Shown: piece by piece, positions 1 through 6,827 of the stretch
Position numbering within the stretch: position 1 is the first letter of the stretch
Layout of the letters: each line of letters opens with the position of its first letter
Assembly: GCF_000003605.2 (NCBI RefSeq)
Contig: NW_003145797.1
Span: 62,390 to 75,201, forward strand
Source: Saccoglossus kowalevskii
Lineage: Eukaryota > Hemichordata > Enteropneusta > Harrimaniidae
Length of the DNA: 12,812 bases
Direction of reading: 5' to 3'
Made by a program: the position numbers and the translations under genes
Notes under the pieces: model-generated
Seen by the model: only the letters and a program-made list of their open reading frames with translations
Databases searched by the model: none
Told to the model about the DNA's origin: nothing

Positions 1-512
1 GGGATTTCAATCATCTCTGCCTCGCGTACTGCCCCTCTCTGGTAGGCAGTGTGAAGCAGCCCTTCCAAACGCACACCATATTCCGCTACAGTTTCATTCT
101 CTTGCTGCTGTGCATTGTAGAATTTCCTGATCACTATGTCACCGGTTTCAACCTCACCGTAAATACTTCTGAGTTTCTCTACAATTATGTCAACTGTTTT
201 TGCCCTAGCGGCCATAATTATCTGACTAGCCTTACCTTTCAGAGATTTCTCTATTTGCTGCAGCAGTGTCTTCTCATCATAGACCTCAGACTCTATTAAC
301 CTGCTCACCTCATGCTCCCAAACCTTAAAAGTGATTTCATCCTTACCTTCAGTGCTGCCCGTAAAGGTAGATATGCGCGGCAGATGATAGGCAGTTGGTG
401 GCAAAAACCGTATGGGCTGACCCACACTCAGCGCATCGAACGCCTCGGTCGCCGATGATGCGTTCACACATTTGCGTTTGTGCACTTGCTTCCGGCGCCT
501 ACGTTCACTCAT
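1..512 (-). CDS. Gag capsid-like protein (Ty3/PNMA type), 5' part, truncated by window edge
   Basis: An uninterrupted minus-strand frame runs from an ATG at 512-510 to the left edge: 170 codons and no stop. The N-terminus is strongly basic (MSERRRRKQVHKRK), as in proteins that bind nucleic acid. Residues about 40-168 read like a retroviral/Ty3-type capsid N-lobe as kept in PNMA proteins: a Trp (W65) in a first helix, then SLKGKAS (90-96), a YGEV turn (118-121), and FYNAQQQENETVAEYGVRLE (131-150), which has the Gag pattern F-Y-x-x-x-Q...E-x-V-x-E-Y-x-x-R-L-E. Proteins with this fold assemble into capsid-like shells. Whether this copy belongs to a retrotransposon or is a domesticated gene depends on what lies left of the window (zinc knuckle, protease, reverse transcriptase). 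Another in-frame ATG lies at 527-525, after a TAA at 536-534; I prefer 512 because it has A at -3. The assignment rests on recognised pattern, not on a search. Confidence 0.72.
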   Translation of the reverse strand, partial: MSERRRRKQVHKRKCVNASSATEAFDALSVGQPIRFLPPTAYHLPRISTFTGSTEGKDEITFKVWEHEVSRLIESEVYDEKTLLQQIEKSLKGKASQIIMAARAKTVDIIVEKLRSIYGEVETGDIVIRKFYNAQQQENETVAEYGVRLEGLLHTAYQRGAVREAEMIEI

Positions 513-678
513 ACTTATCCCCCCCATCCGGGTTTAGTGGTTACCTTCTCTATCTTGGTATTCAGGGTTTCATCTCCCACATCGGCAATACTGGTAGAAA
601 AGACTGTCAACAGCACCAGGGACAACAACAGATACGATATGTGGCAATTTCAGACTGCAAGCATCAATAACGGTAGCC

Positions 679-700
679 CTGCAAAAAGACTCAATGTACA
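679..700 (-). other. Candidate 3' splice site before the Gag-like ORF
   Basis: Read on the minus strand, the sequence ends in a T-rich tract followed by GCAG, with the exon beginning at 678. A branch-point-like tactgat lies roughly 60 bases further up. It would place the Gag-like start codon about 165 bases into a 5' UTR-bearing exon. This is inferred from consensus only. Confidence 0.35.
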
Positions 701-1122
701 AAAAGAATTTTAAAACTCCAATTCCAAATAACAAGCACTAACAAAACAATCAGTAAACATGAATAACTGTGCTACACACCTCAATCAATATCTTAAGGCA
801 ACTAACGCCCCCTACACAAATCGGTTGGTATAAAAAGTCAAACACTGTGTTCCCAACCCTGCATGGATGTCATCTAACACACAGTATTACAGCCTCACAA
901 TGTTGGGCGCCAGCTGTGACCTTCTCACTTCCCGATACCGGCTAAAAGGGACTATAAATGGGAGGAGAACAAATAATAATCCTAGGGCTGACAGGTCTAC
1001 CGTCGCAGATGACTTCGGTACCATGCATGGCATACAACACAGTGAAGACAAGTGGCATATATCAATCAACCGGTTTAATAACAAATGACAAATTAGTCAA
1101 AATACACTTTACTTGAATTATA

Positions 1123-1136
1123 ACACTAGAGGGCGC
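1123..1136 (+). promoter_or_regulatory. CTCF-like motif
   Basis: ACACTAGAGGGCGC agrees with the consensus CCASYAGRKGGCRS at 13 of 14 positions; only the first base differs. CTCF and its motif are conserved across bilaterians. A single motif match is weak evidence of binding. A second copy of the core TAGAGGGCGC lies on the opposite strand at 9510-9519. Confidence 0.35.
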
Positions 1137-1142
1137 ACTCAA

Positions 1143-1161
1143 AGGGTCACGCACTTGACCT
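1143..1161. promoter_or_regulatory. Inverted nuclear-receptor-type half sites (IR6)
   Basis: AGGGTCA (1143-1149) is followed, six bases on, by TGACCT (1156-1161), its inverted half-site partner. A further GTGACC lies at 1172-1177. Half sites of this type bind nuclear receptors, but with this spacing the arrangement may be chance. Confidence 0.2.
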
Positions 1162-1800
1162 GAGTTACCTAGGTGACCGTCACATACAAAGCATTTGTTG
1201 GGATATGTCCCCAATGAAGGTATTTACTACTATTGCAAAATGTATATGCAACCCTTACTACAAGTGGTACGCCAAACAATGCGAATTAACCTTCAAATAT
1301 GCGGCCTGTCACCATGGCAACACAGTCGGGATACAAATCAAAGTAACCTCTTTCACTTTAACGAATATACTGGAGGTGTACTCCCCTTTGATATTCCCCT
1401 TAACTAGTAACAATAAGTATAACTGGTAATAGCAATTTCTCGGTAAATGCTGCTTATATCATAACACAGCTAAACAGGATATCAAAACCAACAATACACT
1501 GTCAGATAATACTGTGCAAAACGCTACCAAAACTGTCAATAACTGTCCACGACGTGCGTGTTCACAACAGGCGATGCGGGAACTGATTGTCCTTGGTCGG
1601 TCACAGCTACAGTGCACTGATCTATTACTCATCAATCAAAACACGATGAACATCACGATCACTGTTGTCGTGCAAGAAACTGTTCGCACACGGTGATTCA
1701 GTATGCCGATTTATTTGTGTACTACTACACAATGTTTCCAATGCAATATCCACGCTCGAACGGCATTATCATCAGGATTACAAGCTCGTTACATGGGCGC

Positions 1801-1841
1801 TGCCATATTGTTTACATTGTAAACGAGGTCAAATGACGTCA
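1801..1841. promoter_or_regulatory. Promoter-like cluster: palindrome plus full CRE
   Basis: A perfect 15-bp palindrome, GTTTACATTGTAAAC (1810-1824), is followed ten bases later by a full CRE, TGACGTCA (1834-1841). A YY1-like GCCAT lies at 1802-1806. This could be the promoter of the minus-strand Gag-like gene if its first exon is upstream of an intron. No TATA box is apparent and the direction cannot be read from the sequence. Confidence 0.35.
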
Positions 1842-2260
1842 CGCCTTGGTAATACTCGGCAGACGACACCTCATGGGTTCCAAATTCAAAGTGCTCACCT
1901 CAACTGAAAGTTCATGGCTATCACAGTCAGTCCTTCACCATCAACTGCCCAAAATGCTCTGGAAGCAGTCCGCGTGTCTTTACCGGCACGTATCTGAACT
2001 GTCTTGTCGACGGCTGGCGATTCAAAGCAATTTCACCACAACTTTCTGAGCATCGTCCAAAGCCATGTCACAATCTCAAGCCTGTCTCATCTCCTTCTCT
2101 GCGCATGCCTACTCAATCACGTTACCCGTCACGCGGGAAAGGCAAATCCTCTCCCAAAGCACAGCTGGCAGATTTCAAATAAAACACACTCAAATGTGAA
2201 AGATATTGAAAAAATGAAAATTACAAGCAGATAAACGACACTGTTCATAGCAAAATACAA

Positions 2261-2550
2261 TACACGAAAAGTACGTCCAGACATATTTATTCTTAGGCAC
2301 TCTCGCTCACAAGCAAGGGCCGTACCAGTGTTTCAATCGGGGTACTGACCGTACACAACGCTTGGTTACATTTAGTACAAAGGCGGCGGCGAGTAAATGA
2401 AAAACATCAGTTGCATTGTGTAAAATATGGTGTTAAACCGTAAAAATTCCCTGCAAAAGACGAGAAATAAGTTGTTAAACAAGATAGTCAATCATTCGCT
2501 GTGCATTTAATATATTAACATTAGATATAAACATGTATCGAATATAATTT
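2261..2550. other. AT-rich spacer
   Basis: I see no coding frame, RNA gene or repeat here. A minus-strand AATAAA at 2286-2291 could serve as a polyadenylation signal for the Myb/SANT-like gene to the right, about 390 bases beyond its stop. Confidence 0.4.
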
Positions 2551-2552
2551 AT

Positions 2553-2654
2553 ACCAGGGCCGGATCGACCAAACTGTTTTGGGGCCGGAACGTCCAAACC
2601 AGGGCCGGATCGTCTTTTTTTACCAGGGCCGCAACCGACCAGGGCTGGATCGTC
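2553..2654. repeat. Degenerate tandem cluster of a 17-bp GC-rich unit
   Basis: About five copies of ACCAGGGCCGGATCGTC occur within 102 bases: 2553-2569, about 2580-2595 (diverged), 2598-2614, 2622-2640 (altered middle) and 2638-2654 (one C to T in the core). Spacing is irregular (18-27 bases), with T-rich or A-rich linkers between them. The cluster is GC-rich while both flanks are AT-rich. It lies in the 3' flank of the Myb/SANT-like gene. It could be an eroded minisatellite or a cluster of binding sites. Confidence 0.75.
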
Positions 2655-2677
2655 CCGATACCCTAAAGATTAGTATT

Positions 2678-2814
2678 TTACAGTATACCACCACCCACCC
2701 CCATTTTAATACTTGAATAAAGGTAAAAATAAAACTTGCCATGTCTGAGATCATCTAATGGACTATCTTCCATCTGTAGCACTCTTTTCTTGAGAGGAAT
2801 AGATTTCTGATGAC
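2678..2814 (-). pseudogene. Myb/SANT-like gene, exon 3 (probably last)
   Basis: On the minus strand the exon follows a pyrimidine-rich tract and TAG acceptor (2816-2815) and begins at 2814. Joined in phase 1 to exon 2 it reads GHQKSIPLKKRVLQMEDSPL and on through DDLRHGK, a basic then acidic linker like those after Myb/SANT domains. If not spliced again, the frame ends at a TAA at 2680-2678. The last stretch (from about 2734 leftwards) looks poor as protein, so the true exon may end near 2736 at a weak GTTTTA donor. The phase fit is direct evidence; the 3' end is uncertain. Confidence 0.5.
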
Positions 2815-2923
2815 CTACATGCAGAGAAAACTATATATGAAATTGTACTACAAGGCAGATCGTACCATGTGATAATCAGTTTTATTATTATACTCAGGCA
2901 TATTTGTGTTGAAAATAACTTAC
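2815..2923 (-). other. Intron 2 of the Myb/SANT-like gene
   Basis: A 109-base intron with a consensus GTAAGT donor (2923-2918, minus strand) and a TTTTCTCTGCATGTAG acceptor. It is phase 1, matching both neighbouring exons. Confidence 0.6.
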
Positions 2924-3016
2924 CCTCATCATCATTTGTTTCAACTCAATTCGTGTCTAAGTCAATGACTTCCTCCTGTTCACCTTCATTCCCTTCATCA
3001 TTTGTGTTGGAAAAAT
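2924..3016 (-). pseudogene. Myb/SANT-like gene, exon 2, carrying an in-frame TGA
   Basis: This 93-base minus-strand exon lies between a T-rich TAG acceptor and a GTAAGT donor and enters and leaves in phase 1. It encodes an acidic segment, NFSNTNDEGNEGEQEEVIDL, then DTN, a stop TGA at 2948-2946, and VETNDDEG. Open reading on both sides of the TGA and the exact phase fit argue that it is one exon with a nonsense change. Acidic low-complexity segments are usual directly after Myb/SANT domains. A sequencing error or a rare allele is the alternative. Confidence 0.6.
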
Positions 3017-3421
3017 CTAAAAAAAAATAAAACAAAGAACAGGAAGTCAATTCTGGAGAAGTCTGACTTTGAATAGAAGATTCATTAATGAATCATAATA
3101 CAAGCACACCCCTTTAGAAATAAAACAATACAATGCTGACCGTAGCAACAGCACAATAACAGGAAGTGGTACATATGACCATGGGTGTTAGTACATCCAT
3201 GATATGACAGACATGTACTAATGTATAAAATGAAGTAACAAAACCAGTAACGTGCTTTTTTATTTCCTTTTTTGTGTGTAAAACATAAATCCCCTGCAGT
3301 AGAATCTACACAAACAGAAACAAGCTAATAAACACAGTTCATGCAATTGTATTACTAGTCTGAGGTTGTATAGAGGAGGATAAGTGGACAATTTCGATAC
3401 ATAACGGAAATTTAAACTTAC
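3017..3421 (-). other. Intron 1 of the Myb/SANT-like gene
   Basis: A 405-base AT-rich intron with a GTAAGT donor at 3421-3416 and an acceptor in a run of T's ending TAG (3019-3017, minus strand). I see no gene, RNA or repeat inside it. Confidence 0.6.
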
Positions 3422-3793
3422 TTGAAATATCTATCAGATTGCTTGCTGTTGGATTTATGTTCGCTCGGCCGCCCAGGATTTCATTTAAGTCATCAAAAAA
3501 TGGACAAGTTATCTTGTCTCGGCCACTTTTTCTATTATGGTCTGCTACAGTTTTAAATTGCTGCTTCATCTTTTTGATTGTTCCTTGTATGAAGTCGATC
3601 GCTCGGAAAAATCCCATCCCTTCTAATTTGGCTTGCATATCCTTGTATGCACTCTTTCTGTTCCGCGGCGATGAGTCCAGCTGTCTCAAGATTTCGCTAT
3701 CTCTCCATATATACTCAATAACGCTTTTGTTTCTTCGTCGCTCCAGTTTTTGCGAGAGAACGAAGTTTCGTGTACACTATGCTGGGTTGCCAT
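3422..3793 (-). pseudogene. Myb/SANT-like DNA-binding domain gene, exon 1 (frameshifted)
   Basis: From ATG 3793-3791 the minus strand reads MATQHSVHETSFSRKNWSDE and on through ETKALLSI. The frame then breaks at a TATATA run (3707-3713) and stops at 3688-3686. Two bases fewer would restore WRDSEILRQLDSSPRNRK and continue through MQAKLEGMGF, IKKMKQQFKTVADHN and CPFFDDLNEILGGRANINP to the donor at 3421. This is the trihelix Myb/SANT-like domain of the ZSCAN29/MSANTD type: a first Trp in WSDEET, a second in the LLxIW position, then the basic KxKxLKxQ(F/Y)K helix. The exon is 372 bases; removing two gives phase 1, exactly what exon 2 needs. Family members bind DNA and some derive from Harbinger-type transposons. 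With the TGA in exon 2, a pseudogene is likely, though an AT-run error in assembly is possible. Confidence 0.72.
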
Positions 3794-3834
3794 TTTGGGA
3801 ATGAGAAAGTTGGATACATTTCGCTGAACTGTGC

Positions 3835-3945
3835 GTCAGATCACGTGACCCGGCTGGGCGTGATTGACCGCAGATACTGACAACCCGCCATTTTGCAATG
3901 AGCATAAAAATGCGATTCCGGAAGTTCCTAAATGCGCATGTGTTT
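3835..3945 (-). promoter_or_regulatory. Promoter of the Myb/SANT-like gene (YY1, ETS, NRF1, E-box words)
   Basis: Four classic proximal-promoter motifs lie within about 110 bases upstream of the ATG: E-box TCACGTGA at 3841-3848, YY1-type CAAAATGGCGGG on the minus strand at 3895-3884, ETS CCGGAAGT at 3918-3925, and NRF1-type TGCGCATG at 3933-3940. YY1 sites in this orientation usually sit just downstream of TATA-less start sites, so I place transcription start near 3890-3900. The cluster is also GC-richer than its surroundings. Confidence 0.5.
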
Positions 3946-4175
3946 TGACATGAAATCAGGTGATCCTGAAGCCGACACTCGACTGGACGTACGTCCCTGC
4001 AGTGATTATGCAACCAAAACAAAGTCAGCTTGGACGTTCAGTTGTGAGACATGACAAAATAAACACAGCCAGTGATACATTTCGAGAATAAAAACAACAA
4101 AATAAACGCAATCAAAGACGCCGACCACGCGCGCTGGAAATGAATAGAACGCATTGCGGCAAGGAGTCTCGCCTG
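3946..4175. other. Promoter-distal flank, nothing recognised
   Basis: A short stretch between the Myb/SANT-like promoter and the transposon. I see no coding exon in it. Confidence 0.4.
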
Positions 4176-4183
4176 CCTCTTTT
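4176..4183. repeat. Left target-site duplication CCTCTTTT
   Basis: CCTCTTTT abuts the left end of the inverted-repeat element and is repeated exactly at its right end. An 8-bp duplication is the kind left by hAT, P, Merlin or Zisupton-type transposases. Two bases (GA) separate it from the perfect inverted repeat, whereas the right copy is immediately adjacent. Confidence 0.7.
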
Positions 4184-4185
4184 GA

Positions 4186-4205
4186 GCCTCCACATGGGTA
4201 AAAAA
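4186..4205 (+). repeat. Left terminal inverted repeat (20 bp)
   Basis: Exact reverse complement of 6055-6074. Confidence 0.85.
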
Positions 4206-4858
4206 CGAAGTGCGAAGTACCCGTTTTAAAAACTGTAAAAAAACGAAGTGAAAATCTTATAAAAATTGTAAATGTGACCCGTTTGAGTTATAGAAAGTGA
4301 ATATCGATGTGATTATTTTATAAAATTAGGAAACTGAAGTGAATTTCTTATAAATATGGAAGCGAGACAAAAATCTTACATTGCCGAGCATCGCCGGCTC
4401 CGCCGAATCTTGTGCAACAGAATCTGGCTTGGTAATAAAAAGAAATAAAAGCGTAATATGTTACCCGCATTTTTATTCGCTTGTCAAATGACGGCCAAGT
4501 ACCCTACACCAATCAGAATTCATGTAATGGAAATATCTCGCTCTGACGTTAATCGCGATTGCGCATGTCTGTTAAGTCGAAAACGGAACAATTTTGCAGA
4601 CGAGCTGGCCCGCGCAACGACAGACGTCCACTGACTGATGAGTACTACATGACTACACATAGAAAGAGAAACATTGTGTCCATATTGTGCTATATATTGT
4701 CCACCAGTTATTTACATTTTGTGGCCATTTGTAAATTATATTCTCAATAAGTGGTTACCAAAGTTGTACGTACTCCTTGGTGAGCTCAATTACACAAACA
4801 GTTTGGATGGTATGTGTTTTTTTTTAAATTTGGACTTTGAACTTATTGTCAGTTTTGG

Positions 4859-4992
4859 TCAAAATTGACATTTTGGACCTTTGTGAGCTTGATTACATGA
4901 CAGGTTTTGATGCAATGTATTTGAGAGTAATAGATCTTATAAAGCCACGTGAGATTTAGACCTGATTAAAATTTCGGCTTTGAAATATGTAT
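4859..4992 (+). repeat. Internal direct repeat of the transposon, copy 1
   Basis: Aligns without a shift to 5036-5169 at an offset of 177 bases. It shares blocks such as GGACCTTTGTGAGCTT and ATGCAATGTATTTGAGAGT, with scattered substitutions between. A shorter related block containing GGTGAGCTCAATTACA lies at 4779-4794. Confidence 0.75.
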
Positions 4993-5035
4993 TTTTTGGT
5001 GTTTTTTTTTTGTTTGTTTTTTTGGTCATTTTTTA

Positions 5036-5169
5036 TCAAAATTGATATTTAGGACCTTTGTGAGCTTAATTACAGTAAAAGTTTTTATGCAATGTATTTG
5101 AGAGTGATAGCTCTTATTGAGCAGAATGAGGTGTGCATCTGATTATAAATTGGGCTTTCAAACATGTAT
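5036..5169 (+). repeat. Internal direct repeat of the transposon, copy 2
   Basis: Second copy of 4859-4992. The region between the copies is a T-rich, low-complexity stretch. Confidence 0.75.
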
Positions 5170-6054
5170 ATTTGGAGAATATATTGTTAAAAACATTCTC
5201 TATTTTGGTTAACCTCAGATACAAATACATGTAGACTAGAAATGTTATTCCCTGGGGACACACGCTTAATTATATAACACTTGAGTAGGTCATCAGTTTC
5301 AAGTTTCTTATTCTGTAACATGACTTCTAGGGGATTTCTTCTTAGTGAAGCTTGTCAGGTCACTGAATTAGTTTATTGCAATATCATATTCTTGTTTTGA
5401 AATTTATTGTGATGAATTGAAATATTATTGATTATTGATAATATTACTTGCCAACTCAGAATATAAATCAACTACGGCATGGCTAAAATAGTGTCCCTAT
5501 GTTAACAACATTTCATCCTGCTTTAAAAGAGAAAGTAACTTGAAAAATGTTGTTTATGTAACAGTTATGAAGAATGTTCAAATAATTGCATTGTGATACA
5601 GATATATTGTACGTATTTTTTTTTTTGATCTTCAAAGATGATATTACTAGTTATTTTATTTGGGCCAATCATGAAACTCTTGTACATGAATCATGCCCTC
5701 AATGTGATGTATGTGCTAAAGATGACCAACAAAATTATATAGCTGAGTTATGACTCTGGATGCACAGAAGGTAAATTGTATATGCCGACTAATTCAAATT
5801 GGCGTTTAACAGAAACAACAGTATCAGCAGTACAACCTGTAGTGCTTTATTAGTATGAAGATTTGTCCTGATAACATCTGTAATGCAATAAATCATGCTT
5901 TCTGAAATGCAAAGTTTCTAGTTAGTATTAATTACAAACTATTAAGTAATAATTGAATGCCTATAAAAAATGAAGTGAATTTATTTTTGTTATAAAATGT
6001 GAAGATTGAAGCTGCAGAAATCCATAAAAAGTGAAGTGGGAATAAGCCGCATTA

Positions 6055-6074
6055 TTTTTTACCCATGTGGAGGC
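6055..6074 (-). repeat. Right terminal inverted repeat (20 bp)
   Basis: Exact reverse complement of 4186-4205. Confidence 0.85.
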
Positions 6075-6082
6075 CCTCTTTT
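6075..6082. repeat. Right target-site duplication CCTCTTTT
   Basis: Identical to 4176-4183 and directly adjacent to the right terminal inverted repeat. Confidence 0.7.
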
Positions 6083-6619
6083 ACTCACGGAAACGCACAC
6101 GCACGTGCTATTTCTGTAAAATTCAGCTAAGAAAAAAACACCGGAAGGTACAAGTTTAAATCATGTTTGTTAACGTAACATGAAAGCAACGGTGAATATA
6201 AGTTTATTAATCATCAAACTAAATATTCGATGTTACATACATGAAGCGAACTGGGGCGGTTATGTGGCTAAGATGATGGACATGCGACAGTACTATTATG
6301 TTCGTCTACTACACGTGCGAGTAACTTTCCGATAAAAACGTGATTAGTATTAGCAATAATATGACAGAACCCCACACCCTGTCCGTGGCTTTCGTTGAGT
6401 ATGGAAGTTATTTTCACGAGTGATGCGGTGTATCCTGCGGCCGTACTTTCACGAGCGAAGCAAGTACAGCAGAAAGCGGGATGGAATTTAGGTCAGAGAA
6501 CCCCATTGCCCATTTAATATGTTCCAATATAAGTGTTACGCCCTAGCAGCGCGTGTCAGTGTAGAACGCGCCCGGAGGACGCGTGTCACTGTTTGTTTGA
6601 AATTAAAATAATCAGACGT
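6083..6619. other. Intergenic stretch, no gene seen
   Basis: No convincing coding frame. A 13-base word CGCGTGTCA-x-TGT occurs twice, 30 bases apart (6550-6562 and 6580-6592), inside a locally GC-rich patch. I recognise nothing else. Confidence 0.4.
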
Positions 6620-6700
6620 CTAATCTGAGTCACTGTCCGAATAAATAACTCGTTGACGTTTAGTTGGGACCACGGCAGAACCAGAACTTGAACTGGACGA
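6620..6700 (-). CDS. Candidate terminal exon: serine tract, basic patch, acidic tail
   Basis: After a CATAG acceptor (minus strand, 6702-6701) a 26-residue frame reads six serines, then GSAVVPTKRQRVIYSDSDSD and a TAG at 6622-6620. A basic patch (TKRQR) followed by an alternating Ser/Asp tail ending at the stop is typical of nuclear proteins with casein-kinase-2-type sites. It has no ATG, so it could only be the last exon of a minus-strand gene whose other exons lie to the right, and I could not link any. The opposite strand of the same bases is also open for about 30 codons, so the coding strand is not certain. Low confidence without transcript data. Confidence 0.3.
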   Translation of the reverse strand, partial: SSSSSSGSAVVPTKRQRVIYSDSDSD

Positions 6701-6725
6701 CTATGATACACAGTTTATGTTGAAG

Positions 6726-6827
6726 TTACAGCAATTCCAGGCACTGATTTGACGCTGAAGTAGTGCTGGATGTTGATAACTTACTACAATAGGTTACACA
6801 CGTTGTTTTCAAATTTACAGAAGTTGT
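6726..6827 (+). repeat. 102-bp inverted duplication, left copy
   Basis: Matches the reverse complement of 8044-8145 at 101 of 102 positions, with the one difference at 6761/8110. Similarity stops sharply at both ends. Such high identity in a neutral-looking region implies a recent duplication or gene conversion. One boundary falls at TTACAG, which resembles a splice acceptor. Confidence 0.9.

Larger units (their letters stand above)
513..2260. other. Upstream region of the Gag-like gene, no confident coding exon
   Basis: No frame on either strand looks like a conserved protein here; the short open frames are AT-rich and mutually overlapping. On the minus strand the DNA just upstream of the Gag-like ATG ends in a good 3' splice site at about 680 (pyrimidines then tttttgcag, with a branch-point-like ctgat further up). 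The Gag-like gene may therefore have a 5' UTR exon starting at 678 and an upstream intron. I could not fix its donor. Regulatory-looking words at 1123-1161 and 1801-1841 are listed separately. Confidence 0.5.
4184..6074. mobile_element. Non-autonomous DNA transposon, about 1.9 kb
   Basis: The element begins and ends with a perfect 20-bp terminal inverted repeat, GCCTCCACATGGGTAAAAAA at 4186-4205 and its reverse complement at 6055-6074, bordered by 8-bp direct repeats. Subterminal DNA at both ends carries several GAAGTG words in the same orientation next to TATAAAAA-like blocks (4207-4350 and 5958-6040), a usual arrangement for transposase binding sites. The interior is AT-rich with homopolymer runs and a 177-bp-period repeat. 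No open frame resembles a transposase; the longest frames are short and low-complexity. It is probably mobilised in trans by an autonomous relative. The two perfect ends suggest fairly recent insertion. It sits about 290 bases upstream of the Myb/SANT-like transcription start. Superfamily is unassigned. Confidence 0.75.

Noticed and set aside
51-299. Plus-strand 82-codon frame
   Set aside because: It is the antisense of the minus-strand Gag-like frame, which has the conserved motif pattern.
887-1088. Overlapping short frames on both strands
   Set aside because: No recognisable domain, both strands equally open, no promoter or splice context.
3439-3804. 121-codon plus-strand frame
   Set aside because: Antisense shadow of the Myb/SANT-like exon 1.
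3777-4022. 81-codon minus-strand frame with its own ATG
   Set aside because: It covers the promoter and the real start in another frame, ends just inside exon 1 and has no recognisable feature.
4559-4868. Short plus-strand frames inside the transposon, near CCAAT and TGCGCATG words
   Set aside because: Low-complexity translations without transposase motifs; treated as non-coding element interior.
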